A DNA stretch of 64,000 nucleotides, from contig JAUCBN010000003.1 of assembly GCA_035048815.1 (NCBI GenBank), positions 21,436,001 to 21,500,000 of the forward strand. Reading direction: 5' to 3'. Made by a program: the position numbers and the translations under genes. Source of the DNA: Abelmoschus esculentus. Taxonomy: Eukaryota; Streptophyta; Magnoliopsida; Malvales; Malvaceae. Shown piece by piece: positions 11,499 through 23,637 of this stretch; the first letter of the stretch is position 1, and every line of letters starts with the position of its first letter. Below the pieces are notes generated by a model. It made no database searches. It saw nothing but the letters and a program-made list of their open reading frames with translations, and was not told the origin of the DNA.

Positions 11499-12015
11499 TG
11501 ATACATGCATGAGAGGGCTAAAGTAATGCATATTGAGCATAAATATGAATCTGTTGGTAAAGTCTGGAAAGCCAACCAACTTGCCTTGACGTTTTGGATG
11601 TGTTCTGTGCATTTATGGGCAGAGTTGTCTTCTAATAGATTGACCGTTATTCAGTTACCTTTTCAACGCATCTTGAAACGCATCAATTGGATATCGGGAG
11701 CTCAAGATATGTTTGTTTTACCGAAGATTGTGCGTGCAAAAAACTGGATACAGGATTATTATGAGATTTTGTAAAATTCATCTCAAAAGCTAATATATAA
11801 AGTTTTTGGATGAATTAGACATTAAATATATTAATTCAAAGTTGAATTATAAAGCTTTGACCATTATTATTAGTATTTTATTTTATTACTTAGGATTCCT
11901 TTTAATTAGCTATTCATATGCTGATTTTAGGGGATTTATTTTATCAGGATATCAATATGCTGATGTTTAGGGATTGATTAGCTATCTATTAGGCAATTCT
12001 AAGGTCTCCTCTAGA

Positions 12016-12029
12016 CTATAAAAGGGGAC
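12016..12029 (+). promoter_or_regulatory. TATA box of LTR-like insert
   Basis: The sequence CTATAAAAGGGGAC is a near-perfect plant TATA box placed mid-element, setting the plus orientation of this LTR. Confidence 0.6.
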
Positions 12030-12247
12030 AATTATTTTCTTGTAAACACATGAATAATATGAATTTCTGAGTTATAAAAACTATTGGCCTTGGGCCATTT
12101 TATTTGCAAGGTTGTTACCTTGCTATTTTTCTTATCAGAAGTCTTTTTTAACATAACTACTTCAATTTTTATGAGGGAGAATATCTTCACACTCTCGCTT
12201 ACCTAAGCAATCGCGTTTAAGAGGGTGAGTTAGAGTCGATTATGATG

Positions 12248-12405
12248 TTTGCCTATCTAATTACGGATAGAAGGGTGCCTAGGACAACGACATATCATCA
12301 ATTCATTGGAGAGATTCGTTTCGTTTGCAGGTGTTTGCCTATTCAATTGCGATTAGGAGGGTGCCAAGGACAAATGTATCCAACATCATACCACCACCAC
12401 CATCT
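12248..12405 (+). repeat. Internal tandem duplication in the LTR-like insert
   Basis: GTTTGCCTATCTAATTACGG...AGGGTGCCTAGGACAA near 12248 recurs as GTTTGCCTATTCAATTGCG...AGGGTGCCAAGGACAA near 12333. This is a diverged direct repeat with a period of about 85 bp. Confidence 0.6.
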
Positions 12406-15400
12406 ATCCTGTTGTATTTTAAATCACTCTTTAAGCGTATATCGTGACCGATGACCCCCTATTTTGAGTGTTTGTCGCAATGAAGGACCCTCTCTTCCAG
12501 TGCATGTCATGGTGAATAATCCATCTCTTTGAGCGTATACCGTAACTGACGACCCTTCTCTTTGAGTGTATCTTGCGATGAATAACCCCTCTCTTCGAGT
12601 GCATATCATAATGAACATTCCCTTTTCTAGAGCGTATACCGTGATGCACGACTCCTCTCTTTTAGCGTATGTCGCGGTGAATGACCCCTTTGTTTGAGAG
12701 TATTTCATAATGGTCGGGCCCTCTCTTTGAGCGTATACCGTGATGGGTGACCACTCTCTTTGAGCGTATGTCGTGTTGGACGACCACTCTCTTTGAGAGT
12801 AAGTCGCGATGAATGATCCCTGTCTTAGACTATAGGTCCTGGTGAACAGTCCCTCCCTTCTAGTGCATTTCATAATTAACGGTCCCTTTTTAGAGTGTAT
12901 ACCATGATGGACGACCCCTCTCTTTGAGCATATGTCACGGTGAATGATCCCTCTCTTTGAGAGTATGTCATAATTAATGGTCCCTCTCTTTAAGCGTATG
13001 CCGCGAAGGATGACCCCTATCTTTGAGCGTATATTGCGATGAAAGACCTCTTTCTTCGAGTGCATGACATGGTGAACAGTCACTCTCTTTGAGTGTATGT
13101 TGTTATATACGATCCTCTCTTTAAGCGTATATCGCGATGAATAACATCTCTCTTCAAGTACAGGACATGGTGAACGGTCCCTCTCTTTGAGCATATACCG
13201 TGATGGACGAACCTCTCTTGCAGGATATGGTGAACGGTTCCTCTCTTCGATAGTATGTCGTAATGAACGGTCCCTCTCTTTGAGTGTATGTCGTAACGGA
13301 CGACCCCTCACTTTGAGCGTATATCGCGATGAATGACCCCTTTATTAGAGAGGATACCGTGATGGATGACCCCTCTCTTTGAGCATTTGCTGTGATGGAT
13401 GATGCCTCTGTTTGAGCGTATGTGGCATTGAATGACCCCTTTCTTCCAGTTTATTTGAAATGAACGGTCCATTTCTTAGAGCGTATCCCGTGAAGGACGA
13501 CCCCTCTCTTTGAGCGTATGTCGCGATGAATGACCTCTATCTATGAGTGTATGTCATAATGAACGGTCCCTTTCTTAGAGGGTATACCGTGATAGACAAC
13601 ACCTCTCTTTGATTGTATGTCACGAAGAATTACCCATCTCTTCGACCATATATCATAATGACCGGTCCCTCTCTTTGAGTGTATACCGTTCTCTTTGAGT
13701 GCTTGTTATAAAGAATGGTCCCTTTCTTTAAGTGTATATCGCGATGAATAACCGCTCTCTTTGAGTGCTTGTTATAAAGAACGGTCCCTTTCTTATAGCG
13801 TATACCGTGATGGATGACCCCTCCTTTGAGTCTATGTCGAGATGAATGACCCCTCTCTTCGAGTGCAAGTCATAATGATCGGTCCCTCTCTTTAAGCGTT
13901 TACCGTGATCGATGACCACTCTCTTTGAGCGTATGTCGCGTTGAATGATCCCTTTCTTCGAGTTTTTGTCATAACGAACAGTCTATTTCTTAGACCATGT
14001 CCCGTGATAGACGACCATTCTCTTTGAATGTATGTCGTGATCAATGACTCCTCTCTACGAGTGCATGTCATAATGAACGAACCCATTCTTATAGGGTATA
14101 CCGTGATGGACGACCTCTCTCTTTGAGTGTATGTTAGGAGAATGACCCATCTCTTCGAGCGTATATCATAATGACCGGTCCCTCTCTTTGTGCGTATCAC
14201 ATGATGGACGACCCCTCTCTTTGAGCTTATGTCGCGATGAATGACCCCACTCTTTCGAGTGCATGTCATGGTGAACGATCCCCCTCTTCGAGCTTAGTCG
14301 TGATAGACGACCAATCCCTACGAGTGCATGTCATAATGAACAGTCCCTTTCTTTGAGTGTATACCATGATGGACGACCCCACTCTTTAAGTGTATGTTGC
14401 GGTGAATGACCCTTGTCTTTGAGTGCATGTCATGGCAAACGTTCCCTCTCTTTGAACGTATGCCGCGATGAATGACCCCTCTCTTCGAGTGCATGTCATA
14501 ATGAAAGGTCCCGTTCTTAGAGTGTATACCGTGATGGACGACTCTTCTATTTGAGCGTTTGTCACGATGAATGATCCATCTGTTCGAGTGCGTGTCATAA
14601 TGAATGGTCCCTTTCTTAGAGCGTATACCGTGATGAATGACCCTTCTCTTTGAGCGTATGTCGCGATGAATAACCCCTCTCTTAGAGTGCATGTCATAAT
14701 CATCGGTCCCTCTCTTTGAGCGTATATCATGATCGATGACCACTCTTTTTGAGCGTATGTCGCGATGAATGACCCCTCTCTTCGAGTACATGTCATGATG
14801 AACGATCCCTCTCTTTGAGCGTATACCATGATGAACGAAACCTCTTTTTGAACGTATGTTGCAATGAATGACCGCTCTCTTCTAGTGTATGTCAAAATGA
14901 ACGGTCCTTTTCTTAGAGCGTATACCGTGATGGACGACCCTTCTCTTTGAGCGTTTGTCACGATGAATGACCCCTCTATTTGAGCGCATGTCATAATGAA
15001 TGGTCCAATTCTTAGAGCTTATACCGTGATGGACAACCCTTCTCTATGAGTGTATGTCGCGACAAAGGACCCGCCTCTTCAAGTGCATGTCAAAATGAAC
15101 GGTCCCTTTCTTTTAGCGTATACCGTGATGGACGACCCTCCTCTTTGAGCGTATGTCGCGATGAATGACCCACTGTTTTAGTGTATGTCATAATGAACGG
15201 TCCCATTCTTAGAGCGTATACCGTGATGGACGACCCTTCTGCTTGAGCGTAACTCGCGATGAATGACCCCACTCTTCGAGTGCATGTCATAATGAACGGT
15301 CCCTTTCTTTAAGCATATACCGTGATGGACGAACCCACCCTTTAAGTGGATGTCGCGGGGAATGATCCCTCTCTTCGAGAGTATACCATAATGAATGGTC

Positions 15401-15414
15401 CCTCTCTTTGAGCG

Positions 15415-15546
15415 TATGTCGTGATTAATAACCCCTCTCTTCGAGTGCATGTCCTGTTGAACGATCCCTCTGTTCGAGCGTATGTCGTGATTAATAACCC
15501 CTCTCTTCGAGTGCATGTCCTGTTGAACGATCCCTCTGTTCGAGCG
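15415..15546. repeat. 66-bp satellite dimer duplicated in tandem
   Basis: TATGTCGTGATTAATAACCC followed by CTCTCTTCGAGTGCATGTCC and GTTGAACGATCCC occurs at 15415 and again at 15481 with no visible difference. The dimer is a B and a C unit with private variants. Confidence 0.88.
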
Positions 15547-17454
15547 TATGGGTTGATGGATGACCTCTCTCTTTAAGTTTATGTCGCATTGAATGACCCC
15601 TCTAGTTGAGTGCATGTCATTATGAACGATCCCTTTCTTAGAGTGTATACCATGATGGACGACCCTCTCTTTGAATGTATGTCGCGATGAATGACCCCTC
15701 TCTTCGAGTGCATGTCATAATGAACGATCCCTCTCTTTGAGAGTATACCGTGATGGACAATCCCACTCTTTGAGCGTATTGCGCGATGAATGGCCCCTCT
15801 TTGAGTGTATGTCATAATGAACGATGCCTCTCTTTGAGCATATACCGTGATGGACAACCCCTCCCTTTGAGCGTATGTCGTGATGAATGTTCCCTCTGTT
15901 CGAGTGCATATCATAATGAACGGTCCCTTTCTTATAGCAAATACTGTTGTGGACGACCCATTTCTTTGAGCGTATGTCGCGGTGAATGACCCCTTTTCTT
16001 TGAAGGTATGCTGTAGTGACCGGTCCCCCTATTTGAGCGTATCCTGTGATGGACGACCCCTGTCTTTGAGCGTATGTCATGATGAATGACCCCTCTCTTT
16101 GAGTGCATATCATGGTGAACGGTCCCTCTTTTTGAGCGTATGTCACGATGAATGACCTCTCTCTTTGAGTGCATATCATAATAAATATTTCCTTTCTTAG
16201 AGCGTATATCGTGATGGACGACCCCTCTCTTTGAGCGTATGTCACGATGAATAACCCCTCTCTTCGAGTGCATGTCATAATGATCGTTCCTTCTCTTCGA
16301 GCATATACCGTGATCGATGATCCCTCTTTTTGAGCATATGTTGCGTTGAATGACCCCTCTCTTCGAGTGCACGTCATGCTGAATGATCCCTCTCATTGAG
16401 CGTATACCGTGATGGACAATCCCTCTTTTTGACCGTATGTCGCAAGGAATGACCCTTCTCTTCTAGTAAATGTCATAATGAACAGTCACTTTCTTAGAGT
16501 GTATACCGTGATGGACGACGCTTCTCTTTGAGCGGAATGACCCCTCTTTTCGAGTGCATGATATAATGAATGGTCACTTTCTTAGTGAGTATATTGTGAT
16601 GGACGACTCCTCTCTTTGAGCGTATGTCACCGTGAATGACCCCTCTCTTCGACTACATGTCATAATGAATGGTCCTTTCTTAGAGCGTATATCGTGATGG
16701 ATGACCCGTCTCTTTGAGCGCTGTCGCAGTGAATGACCCTTCTCTTCAAGTGTATATCATGGTGAACGGTCCCTCTTTTTGAGCGTATACCGTGATGGAC
16801 GACACCTCTCTTCGAGCGTATGTATCGATGAATAACCTTTCTCTTTGAGTGAATATCATAACGAACAGTCCCTTTCATAGAGCGTATACCGTGATGGACG
16901 ACCCCTCTTGGAGCGTATGTCGCGGTGAATAACCCCTCTCTTCGAGAGTATGATAATGAACAGTCCCTCTCTTTGAACGTATGTCGTGATGGACGACCCT
17001 CTCTTTGAGCATATGTCACGACGAATGACCCCAGTCTTCGTGTGCATGTCATGGTGAAGGGTCCATCTCTTTGAGCGTATACCTTGATGGACGACCCCTC
17101 TCGTTGAGCGTATGTCGCATTGAATGACCCCTGTCTTCGAGTGCAAGTCATAATGAATGATCTATTTTTTGGAGCGTATACCGTTATGGACGACCCTTCT
17201 GTTTGAGCGTATGTCGCAATGAATGACCCCTCTCTTCGAGTATATGTCATGGTGAACGATCCCTCCCTTTGAGCGTATACCATAATGAACGAAACCCCTT
17301 TTTGAACGTATGTCGCAATGAATGACTCATCTTTTCTATGGATGTCATAATGAACGGTCCCTTTCTTAGAGCGTATACCGTGATGGACGACCCTTCTCTT
17401 TGAGCGTTTGTCACGATGAATGACCCCTCTATTCGAGTGCATGTCATAATGAAT

Positions 17455-17485
17455 GGTAAAGTCTGGAAACCCAGCCAACTTGCCT
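17455..17485. other. 30-bp LTR-derived filler inside satellite
   Basis: GGTAAAGTCTGGAAACCC followed by AGCCAACTTGCC replaces normal satellite between a C unit and a truncated A unit. It matches 28 of 30 bases of the LTR-like insert at 11556-11585. It may be filler DNA from break repair, a gene-conversion trace, or all that is left of a deleted LTR copy. Confidence 0.7.
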
Positions 17486-17501
17486 CTATTTGAGCGTATG
17501 T

Positions 17502-18570
17502 CGTGATGGATGACCTCTCTCTTTAAGTGCATATCACATTGAATGACCCCTCTTGTTGAGTGCATGTCATTATGAACGATCCCTTTCTTAGAGTTTATAC
17601 CGTGATGGACGACCCTCTCTTTGAACGTAGGTCACGACGAATGAGCCCTCTCTTCGAGTGCATGTCATAATGAACGATCGCTATCTTTGAGAGTATACCG
17701 TGATGGGCAACCCGTCTCTTTGAGCGTATTGCGCGATGAATGACCCTCTCTTTGAGCGTATACCGAGATGGACAATCCCTCTCTTTGAGCGTATGTCGCA
17801 ATGAATGTCCCCTCTCTTCGAGTGCATAACATAATGAATGGTCCCTTTCTTATAGCATATACTGTTATGGACGACCCATCTCTTTGAGCGTATGTCGAGG
17901 TGATTGACCCCTTTCTTTGAAGGTATGTTGTAGTGACCGGTCCCCCTCTTTGAGCGTATCCTGTGATGGACGACCACTGTCTTTGAGCGTATGTCGAGAT
18001 GAATGACCCCTCTCTTCGAGTGCATGTCCTGTTGAACGATCCCTCTATTCGAGCATATGTCGTGATGGATGACCTCTCTCTTTAAGTGCATATCGCATTG
18101 AATGACCCCTCTTGTTGAGTGCATGTCATTATGAACGATCCCTTTCTTAGAGTTTATACTGTGATGGATGACCCTCTCTTTGAACGTAGGTCGCGATTAA
18201 TGAGCCCTCTCTTCGAGTGCATGTCATAATGAACGATCGCTATCTTTGAGAGTATACCGTGATGGGCAACCCCTCTCTTTGAGCGTATTGCGCGATGAAT
18301 GACCCCTCTCTTTGAGTGTATGTCATAATGAATGATTCCTCTCTTTGAGGGTATACCGTGATGGACAACCCCTCTCTTTGAGCGTATGTCGTGATGAATG
18401 TCCCCTCTCTTCGAGTGCATATCATAATGAACGGTCTCTTTCTTATAGCGTATACCGTTATGGACGACCATCTCTTTGAGCGTATATCGCGGTGAATGAC
18501 CCCTTTCTTTGAAGGTATGTTGTAGTGACCGGTCCCCCTCTTTGAGCGTATCCTATGATGGACGACCCCT
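17502..18570. repeat. Tandem duplication of a roughly 560-bp satellite block
   Basis: Sequence from 17502 repeats from 18061 (offset 559) with shared private variants. These include GGATGACCTCTCTCTTTAAG, CCTCTTGTTGAGTGCATG, TGAACGATCGCTATCTTTG and TTGCGCGATGAATGA. The first copy has lost a few subunits in its second half. A third, more diverged copy is at about 15541-16065. Confidence 0.8.
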
Positions 18571-20437
18571 GTCTCTGATCGTATGTCGCAACGAATGACC
18601 ATTCTCTTCAAGCGGAATGACCCCTCTTTTCCAGTGTATGATATAATGAATGGTCATTTTCTTGGAGAGTATATTGTGATGGACGACCCCTCTCTTTGGG
18701 CGTATGTCGCCGTGAATGACCCCTCTCTTCGAGTACATGTCATAATGAACGGTCCTTTCTTAGAGTGTATATCATGATGGACGACCCGTCTCTTTGAGCG
18801 ATGTCGCGGTGAATGACCCTTCTCTTTGAGCGTATTTCATAATCACCGGTCTCTCTTTTAGCGTATCCCGTGATGGACGACCCCTCACATTGAGCGTATG
18901 TCTCTATGAATGACCCCTCTCTTCGAGTGCATGTCATGGTGAACGTTCCCTCTCTTTGTGCGTATACCGTGATGACGTCCCCTCTTTTGGAGCGTAAGTC
19001 GCGATGAATGACCCCTCTCTTCGAGTGCATGTCATAATGAACGGTCTCTTTCTTAGAGAATATACCATAATGGACAACCCTTCTCTTCGAGCGTATGTGT
19101 CGATGAATAACCCTTCTCTTTGAGTGCATATCATAATGAACAATCCCTTAGTTAGAGCATATACTATGATGGACGACCCCTCTCGGAGCGTATGTTGCGG
19201 TGAATAACCCCTATCTTCGAGAGTATGTCATAATGAATGGTCCCTCTCTTTGAACGTATGCCGTGATTGACGACCCCTCTCTTTGAGCGTATGTCATGGT
19301 GAATGACCCCTCTCTTCGAGTGCATGTCATGGTGAAGGGTCCATATCTTTGAGCATATACCGTGATGGACGACCCCTCTCATTCAGCGTATATCGTATTG
19401 AATGACCCCTTTCTTCGAGTGCAAGTCATAATGAATGATCCATTACGACCCTTCTCATTGAGCGTATGGCGCGACGAATGACCCCTCTCTTTGAGTGCAT
19501 GTCATATTGAACCATCCCTTTCTTAGAGAGTATACCATGATGGACGACCCCTCTCTTTGATCGTTTGTTGCGGTGAATGACCCCTCTCTTCGAGTGTAGG
19601 TCATAATGAATGCTCCCTCTCTTTGAGCATTTGCCATGATGGACGACCCCTCTATTTGAGTGCATGTCCCAGTGAATGACCCCTCTCTTCGAGTGCATGT
19701 CATAATGAACGGTCCCTTTCTTAGAGCGTATACTGTAATGGACGACCCCTCTCTTTGAGCGTATGTCACGGTTAATGACCCTTCTCTTTGAGTGCATGTA
19801 ATAATAATCAGTCCCTTTCTTAGAACGTCTACCGTGATGGACGATCCTCATCTTTGAGCGTATATCGTAATGAATGACCTATAACAGCCAACCTGGATGT
19901 CACACTGGGCCTCCGGCCCAAAACCCGTATTTAAAATTTTCCTTTAAAAGTCCAATAGTAAAATCACATAGAGTTCAAAACCAATTTCCATAAAATCCAC
20001 TTAAATTAAAACAAACCCAAAATAGTTTAAAGAAATTCAAAGCTCCAAAATTATTACAGACCCATTAAAACATTTGACCCAAATTTAATAAACAGAGTTA
20101 CAATTACATATAGGGTTCAACATAGTACTATGCCCACAATATCTATAAGTGTACTCTGTACTCTAACAACTCGGTCGATGCTGAAATCCGAACCTTGATG
20201 GCACTCCACGGAACCCGCTTCACCTAACCTACACACGAAAACATATTTCGAACGTTGAGCCACACAAGCTCAGTTGATACGCCGAACTCGGCCAACATCA
20301 TGCATATCAAAGCAGTAAAGCATGGCATATAAATCACATGCATGGTATGATGGTCTAGCATGCTTGCCTAACACCTGGCATAAATGAGATGTATATTATC
20401 GCACACAGCATACACAATCAGCAAAACACACAAGGTA

Positions 20438-20610
20438 CACATCCACACAGTATCCGGATCCTACACTACGAGTAGGACCCGCGTCCACACAGCATCGGGA
20501 TCCCTTACTCAAGGATGAGGCACGCGTCCACACAGCATCGGGATCCTACATCCGAGATTGAGGCACGCATCCATACAACATCGGGATCTTACACTCAGGA
20601 TAGTCGTAAA
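20438..20610. repeat. 43-bp tandem repeat, about four copies, inside LTR
   Basis: GCGTCCACACAGCATCGGGA recurs at 20481 and 20524, and as GCATCCATACAACATCGGGA at 20567, an exact 43-bp spacing. An earlier diverged copy (CATCCACACAGTATCCGGAT) starts near 20438. Confidence 0.85.
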
Positions 20611-20881
20611 ATCATCATCCAGAATGTTACATCGGATGGCCTTCGACGTGTTGCAACACTTATGGATATCCGGATTTCCAACGCTCAAGGATTCAAACCA
20701 CACAAACAATCCCCCTAGGATCTTATCACAACAAGGCATGTTAAGTCTTGTCGTTCTTAAGCCTTTCGAGGTTATAATTATCAATCATAGATTAAAATTC
20801 CTTTCATAGCTTTTAAGATTAATGGAAGTATTAATTAAATCTCCGAGCCCCAAAACACTACTCAAACTTAGCCAAAAACAT

Positions 20882-21146
20882 AGGGTATCGATACCCCATG
20901 TTGGGGTATCGAAACACCCAACATCGATGCCCACCCAAAAAGGGTATCGGAACAAGGGTATCAATGCCAGTATCGATACTCTTTGACCACTTCAAAAGTC
21001 AACAAAAGGGGAAAGGACCGTTTCGATACAGGTATCGATACAAAAAGTTACTAGAAGCCTCGGTATCGAACCATGGTTCGATACCCCTAAACGACAAGCC
21101 AAAACACACTCATGGGTATCGACCGGTATCGATACCCCTGCACAAA
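20882..21146. repeat. Cluster of GGTATCGATACC palindromes inside LTR
   Basis: The core TATCGATA occurs four times (near 20887, 20973, 21033 and 21128). Several half-sites are interspersed (GGTATCGAAAC, GGTATCGGAAC, GGTATCGAACC, GGTTCGATACC). It is a short, irregularly spaced cluster rather than a perfect tandem repeat. It could be a binding-site array or decayed simple repeats. Confidence 0.75.
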
Positions 21147-22022
21147 ATGCAGGTATGCACTTAGAATTTCTAGATTTTCATCCCCAAACTTAATCTAACT
21201 GATTCTAAAGTCTTCCTACTCATTTTTAATAGTGATTAGGATGTTTTAACACCAATTTCAACCATTGAACACATAAACTCGTATTTCATCATTAATGACC
21301 CATTTTCAAGCAAACCAAGCAAGACAACACACATACATGATTTCTCTATATGCTATGCATTCTACCATGAATGGATGATGAAGAAAGAGTTGGGAGTACC
21401 AACCTCTTAGCAAAACAGCAGCAATCCGAGCTTCCTCTAGTCAAACTCTTCCTCTACTCAAGCTTGTTGATGGCTCACCACCTTCTTTCTCTACAAGAGA
21501 AAGATGAAGAACGGTTTAGGAAGAACTTAGGATGATTCCTCAAAGTCTAAGAACACAAAAAGGGACTGAGATTAAAGCTCCAAAACTCAATCCTGAGCTC
21601 CACCCAAAACCCCACAAGAACCTCCATCTAACACCAAAACCACACATCCTTACCTTGTTTTATAGATCCTTTACTGCTCTACAACCTTTCTTCAAGCATA
21701 AAAACGAGATTCCCACTAAGATTCTTAAAGATCAAACCTTTTACCTTACCTTCTTCTTGCTTCTATGATGGGGGAGGATGGAGAGTGAAGAGAGAAAAGA
21801 AATAAGGTCATTCCTCTGCAGAAATTAAACCCCCAAACCCCTCTCTTCTCATCTCTATTTGATAATTACCAAATCACCCCCAACCCAACAACTAACAAGC
21901 CCAACAACCAGACCATCCCTAAAGCTTAAGGCCCAACAACCTAAGGTCCAAACTGTACAAACCCAGGGCCCAACACTTCGGGTTAACCCGACTCTCAGAT
22001 ATGGGAAATCTGGGTCGTTACA

Positions 22023-22031
22023 ACTCTCCCC
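22023..22031 (-). other. Polypurine tract next to TGTAACG LTR
   Basis: The minus strand reads GGGGAGAGT immediately before the LTR start TGTAACG. This is the position and composition expected of the plus-strand DNA priming site of an LTR retrotransposon. Confidence 0.6.
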
Positions 22032-22035
22032 ACCT

Positions 22036-23459
22036 TGAGCGAATGTCGCAATGAATGACCCCTCTCTTCGACTACATGTCATAATGAATGGTCTCTTTCT
22101 TAAAGCGTATACCGTGGTGGACGACACCTCTCTTTGAGCGTATGTCGTGGTGAATGACCCCTCTCTTCGAGAGTTTGTCATAATTAATGGTCCCTCTCCT
22201 TGAGCGTATGTCATGATGGACGACCCTTCTCTTTGAGCGCATGTTGCATTGAATGACCCCTCTCTTCGACTGCATGTTATGGTGAACGGTCACTCTCTTT
22301 GAGCGTACAACGAGATGGACGACACCTCTTTTTTAGTGTATGTCGCGATGAATGACCCCTCTCTTCGAGTGTATGTCATAATGAATGGTCCCTTTCTTAG
22401 AATATATACCGTGATGGATGACACTTTTCTTTGAGCATATGTTACGGTGAATGACCCCTATCTTCGAGTGCATATTGTGGTAAATGGTCCCTCTCTTTGA
22501 GCGTATACCGTGATGGACGACCCCTCTCTTTGAACGTATGTTGGGATGAATGACCCCTATCTTCGAGTGCATATCATGGTAAACGGTCCCTCTCTTTCAG
22601 CGTATACGATGATGGACAACCCCTCTTTATGAGCGTATGTCGCAATGAATAATCCCTCTCTTCGAGTGCATGTCATGCTGAAAGGTCCTACTCTTTGAGA
22701 GTATAATGTGACGGACAGTCCCACTCTTTGAGCGAATGTCGCGATGAATGAACCCTCCCTTCAACTGCATGTCATAATGAACGGTACCTTTCTTAGATCT
22801 TATACTGAGATGGACGACCCCTCTCTTTGAGCGTATTTGGCGATGAATGAGCCCTCTCTTCGAGTGCATCATGGTGAACGATCCTTTTATTTGAGCGTAT
22901 ACCGTGATGGACGAGCCCTCTCTTTGAGCGTATGTCGCGACGAATGACCCCTCCCTTCGATTGTATGTCATAATAAACGATCTCTCTCTTTGAGCGTATG
23001 TCGTGTTGAATGACCCCTCTCTTCAAGTGCATGACATGGTGAACGGTCCCCCTCTTTAAGCGTATACTGTGATGAACAACCCCTCTCTTTGAGCGTATGT
23101 CACGATGAATGACCCCTCTCTTTCAGTGCATGTCTTAACAAACGGTCCCTCTCTTTTAGCGTATACCATGATGGACGACCCCTTTTTTTTAGTCATGTCG
23201 CAGTGAATGACCCTCTTTTCGAGTGCATGTCATAATGAACGGTCCCTTTCTTATAGCGTATACCGTGATGACAACCCCTCGCTTTGATCGCATGTCGCGG
23301 TGAATGACCCCTCTCTTCGAGTGCATGTCATAATGAATGATCACTTTCTTATAGCGTATACCGTGAAGACGACCCCTCTCTTTGAGCGTATGTCGCGATG
23401 AATGACCCCTCTCTTCGAGTGCATGACATGGTGAATAGTGCCTCTCTTTGGGCGTATAC
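22036..23459. repeat. 33/99-bp satellite array, segment 5
   Basis: About 1.4 kb of A-B-C subunits lies between the TGTAACG-type LTR and a short Athila-LTR scrap. Trimer order is well kept and no gene is present. Confidence 0.93.
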
Positions 23460-23637
23460 TTGTTCCTGCACAGATATGAAAATGCAGTAAAGTACGCCTT
23501 TTCTACAAATATTATCTTCAACGGTATAATCCCTAAATATATCACATTAAGTACATGCATTGGTTCAAGTAGGTGTAGATTTGATGATAAGTGCCCATGA
23601 AAAATGTAGAAAGTAATAGTGAGTCGAGCACTTATCA
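23460..23637 (-). mobile_element. 178-bp fragment of an Athila-type LTR
   Basis: The piece ends GAGCACTTATCA at 23637, exactly the LTR end seen at 34345, and satellite follows directly. It aligns with 34160-34345 (GTACATGCATTGGTTCAAGT against GCTCATGCATTAGTCTAAGT, and further blocks). Its left side breaks off into satellite (GCGTATACTTG). It is the outer part of an LTR in minus orientation, the remainder having been deleted. Confidence 0.8.

Larger units (their letters stand above)
11499..12424 (+). mobile_element. LTR-like insertion, probably a solo or truncated LTR
   Basis: The non-satellite block starts TGATACATGCATGAG directly after satellite (flank TGGAC). It holds a typical LTR promoter (CTATAAAAGGGGAC, 12016-12029) followed by an A/T-rich transcribed-leader-like part. 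It also has the stretch CATCAATTGGATATCGGGAG, common in plant LTRs and present in the LTRs at 24727-32069. Satellite resumes at about 12425 with CACTCTTTAAGCG. No matching TGGAC duplication and no primer-binding site were found on the right, so the right end is truncated or altered. The open frame at 11505-11774 lies inside the LTR and is not a recognised protein. Confidence 0.65.
12425..19880. repeat. 33/99-bp satellite array, segment 4
   Basis: The longest array (about 7.5 kb). The A-B-C order is mostly kept. Three related blocks of about 500 bp occur at about 15541-16065, 17502-17985 and 18061-18570. They share the markers GAGAGTATACCGTGATGG, GCGTATTGCGCGATGAATG and GAAGGTATGTTGTAGTGACC, so larger higher-order units exist above 99 bp. 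A 66-bp doublet lies at 15415-15546. At 17455-17485 a 30-base foreign piece related to the LTR at 11556-11585 interrupts the array. Confidence 0.95.
19881..22031 (-). mobile_element. Ty3/gypsy-type LTR with adjoining polypurine tract (TGTAACGACCC family)
   Basis: On the minus strand this block reads GGGGAGAGT (polypurine tract, about 22023-22031) and then TGTAACGACCCAGATTTCCC (LTR start at 22022). It ends near CCCAGTGTGACA (19898), giving an LTR of about 2,125 bp with TG...CA ends. A further 17 bases (19881-19897) precede satellite. ACCT occurs at both outer edges (19877-19880 and 22032-22035) and could be a short target duplication of the larger unit. The TGTAACGACCC start is common in plant Ty3/gypsy LTRs. 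No coding remnant is seen. The 43-bp tandem repeat and the TATCGATA cluster inside are listed separately. Confidence 0.7.

Noticed and set aside
11505..11774. 89-aa frame at the start of the LTR-like insert
   Set aside because: It includes the LTR stretch common to plant retroelements (WISGAQDM from GATATCGGGAGCTCAAGATATG) and has no protein family that I recognise.
20515..21768. Short plus-strand frames (60-90 aa) within the TGTAACG-type LTR
   Set aside because: They cover the 43-bp tandem repeat and the palindrome cluster and show no coding character.
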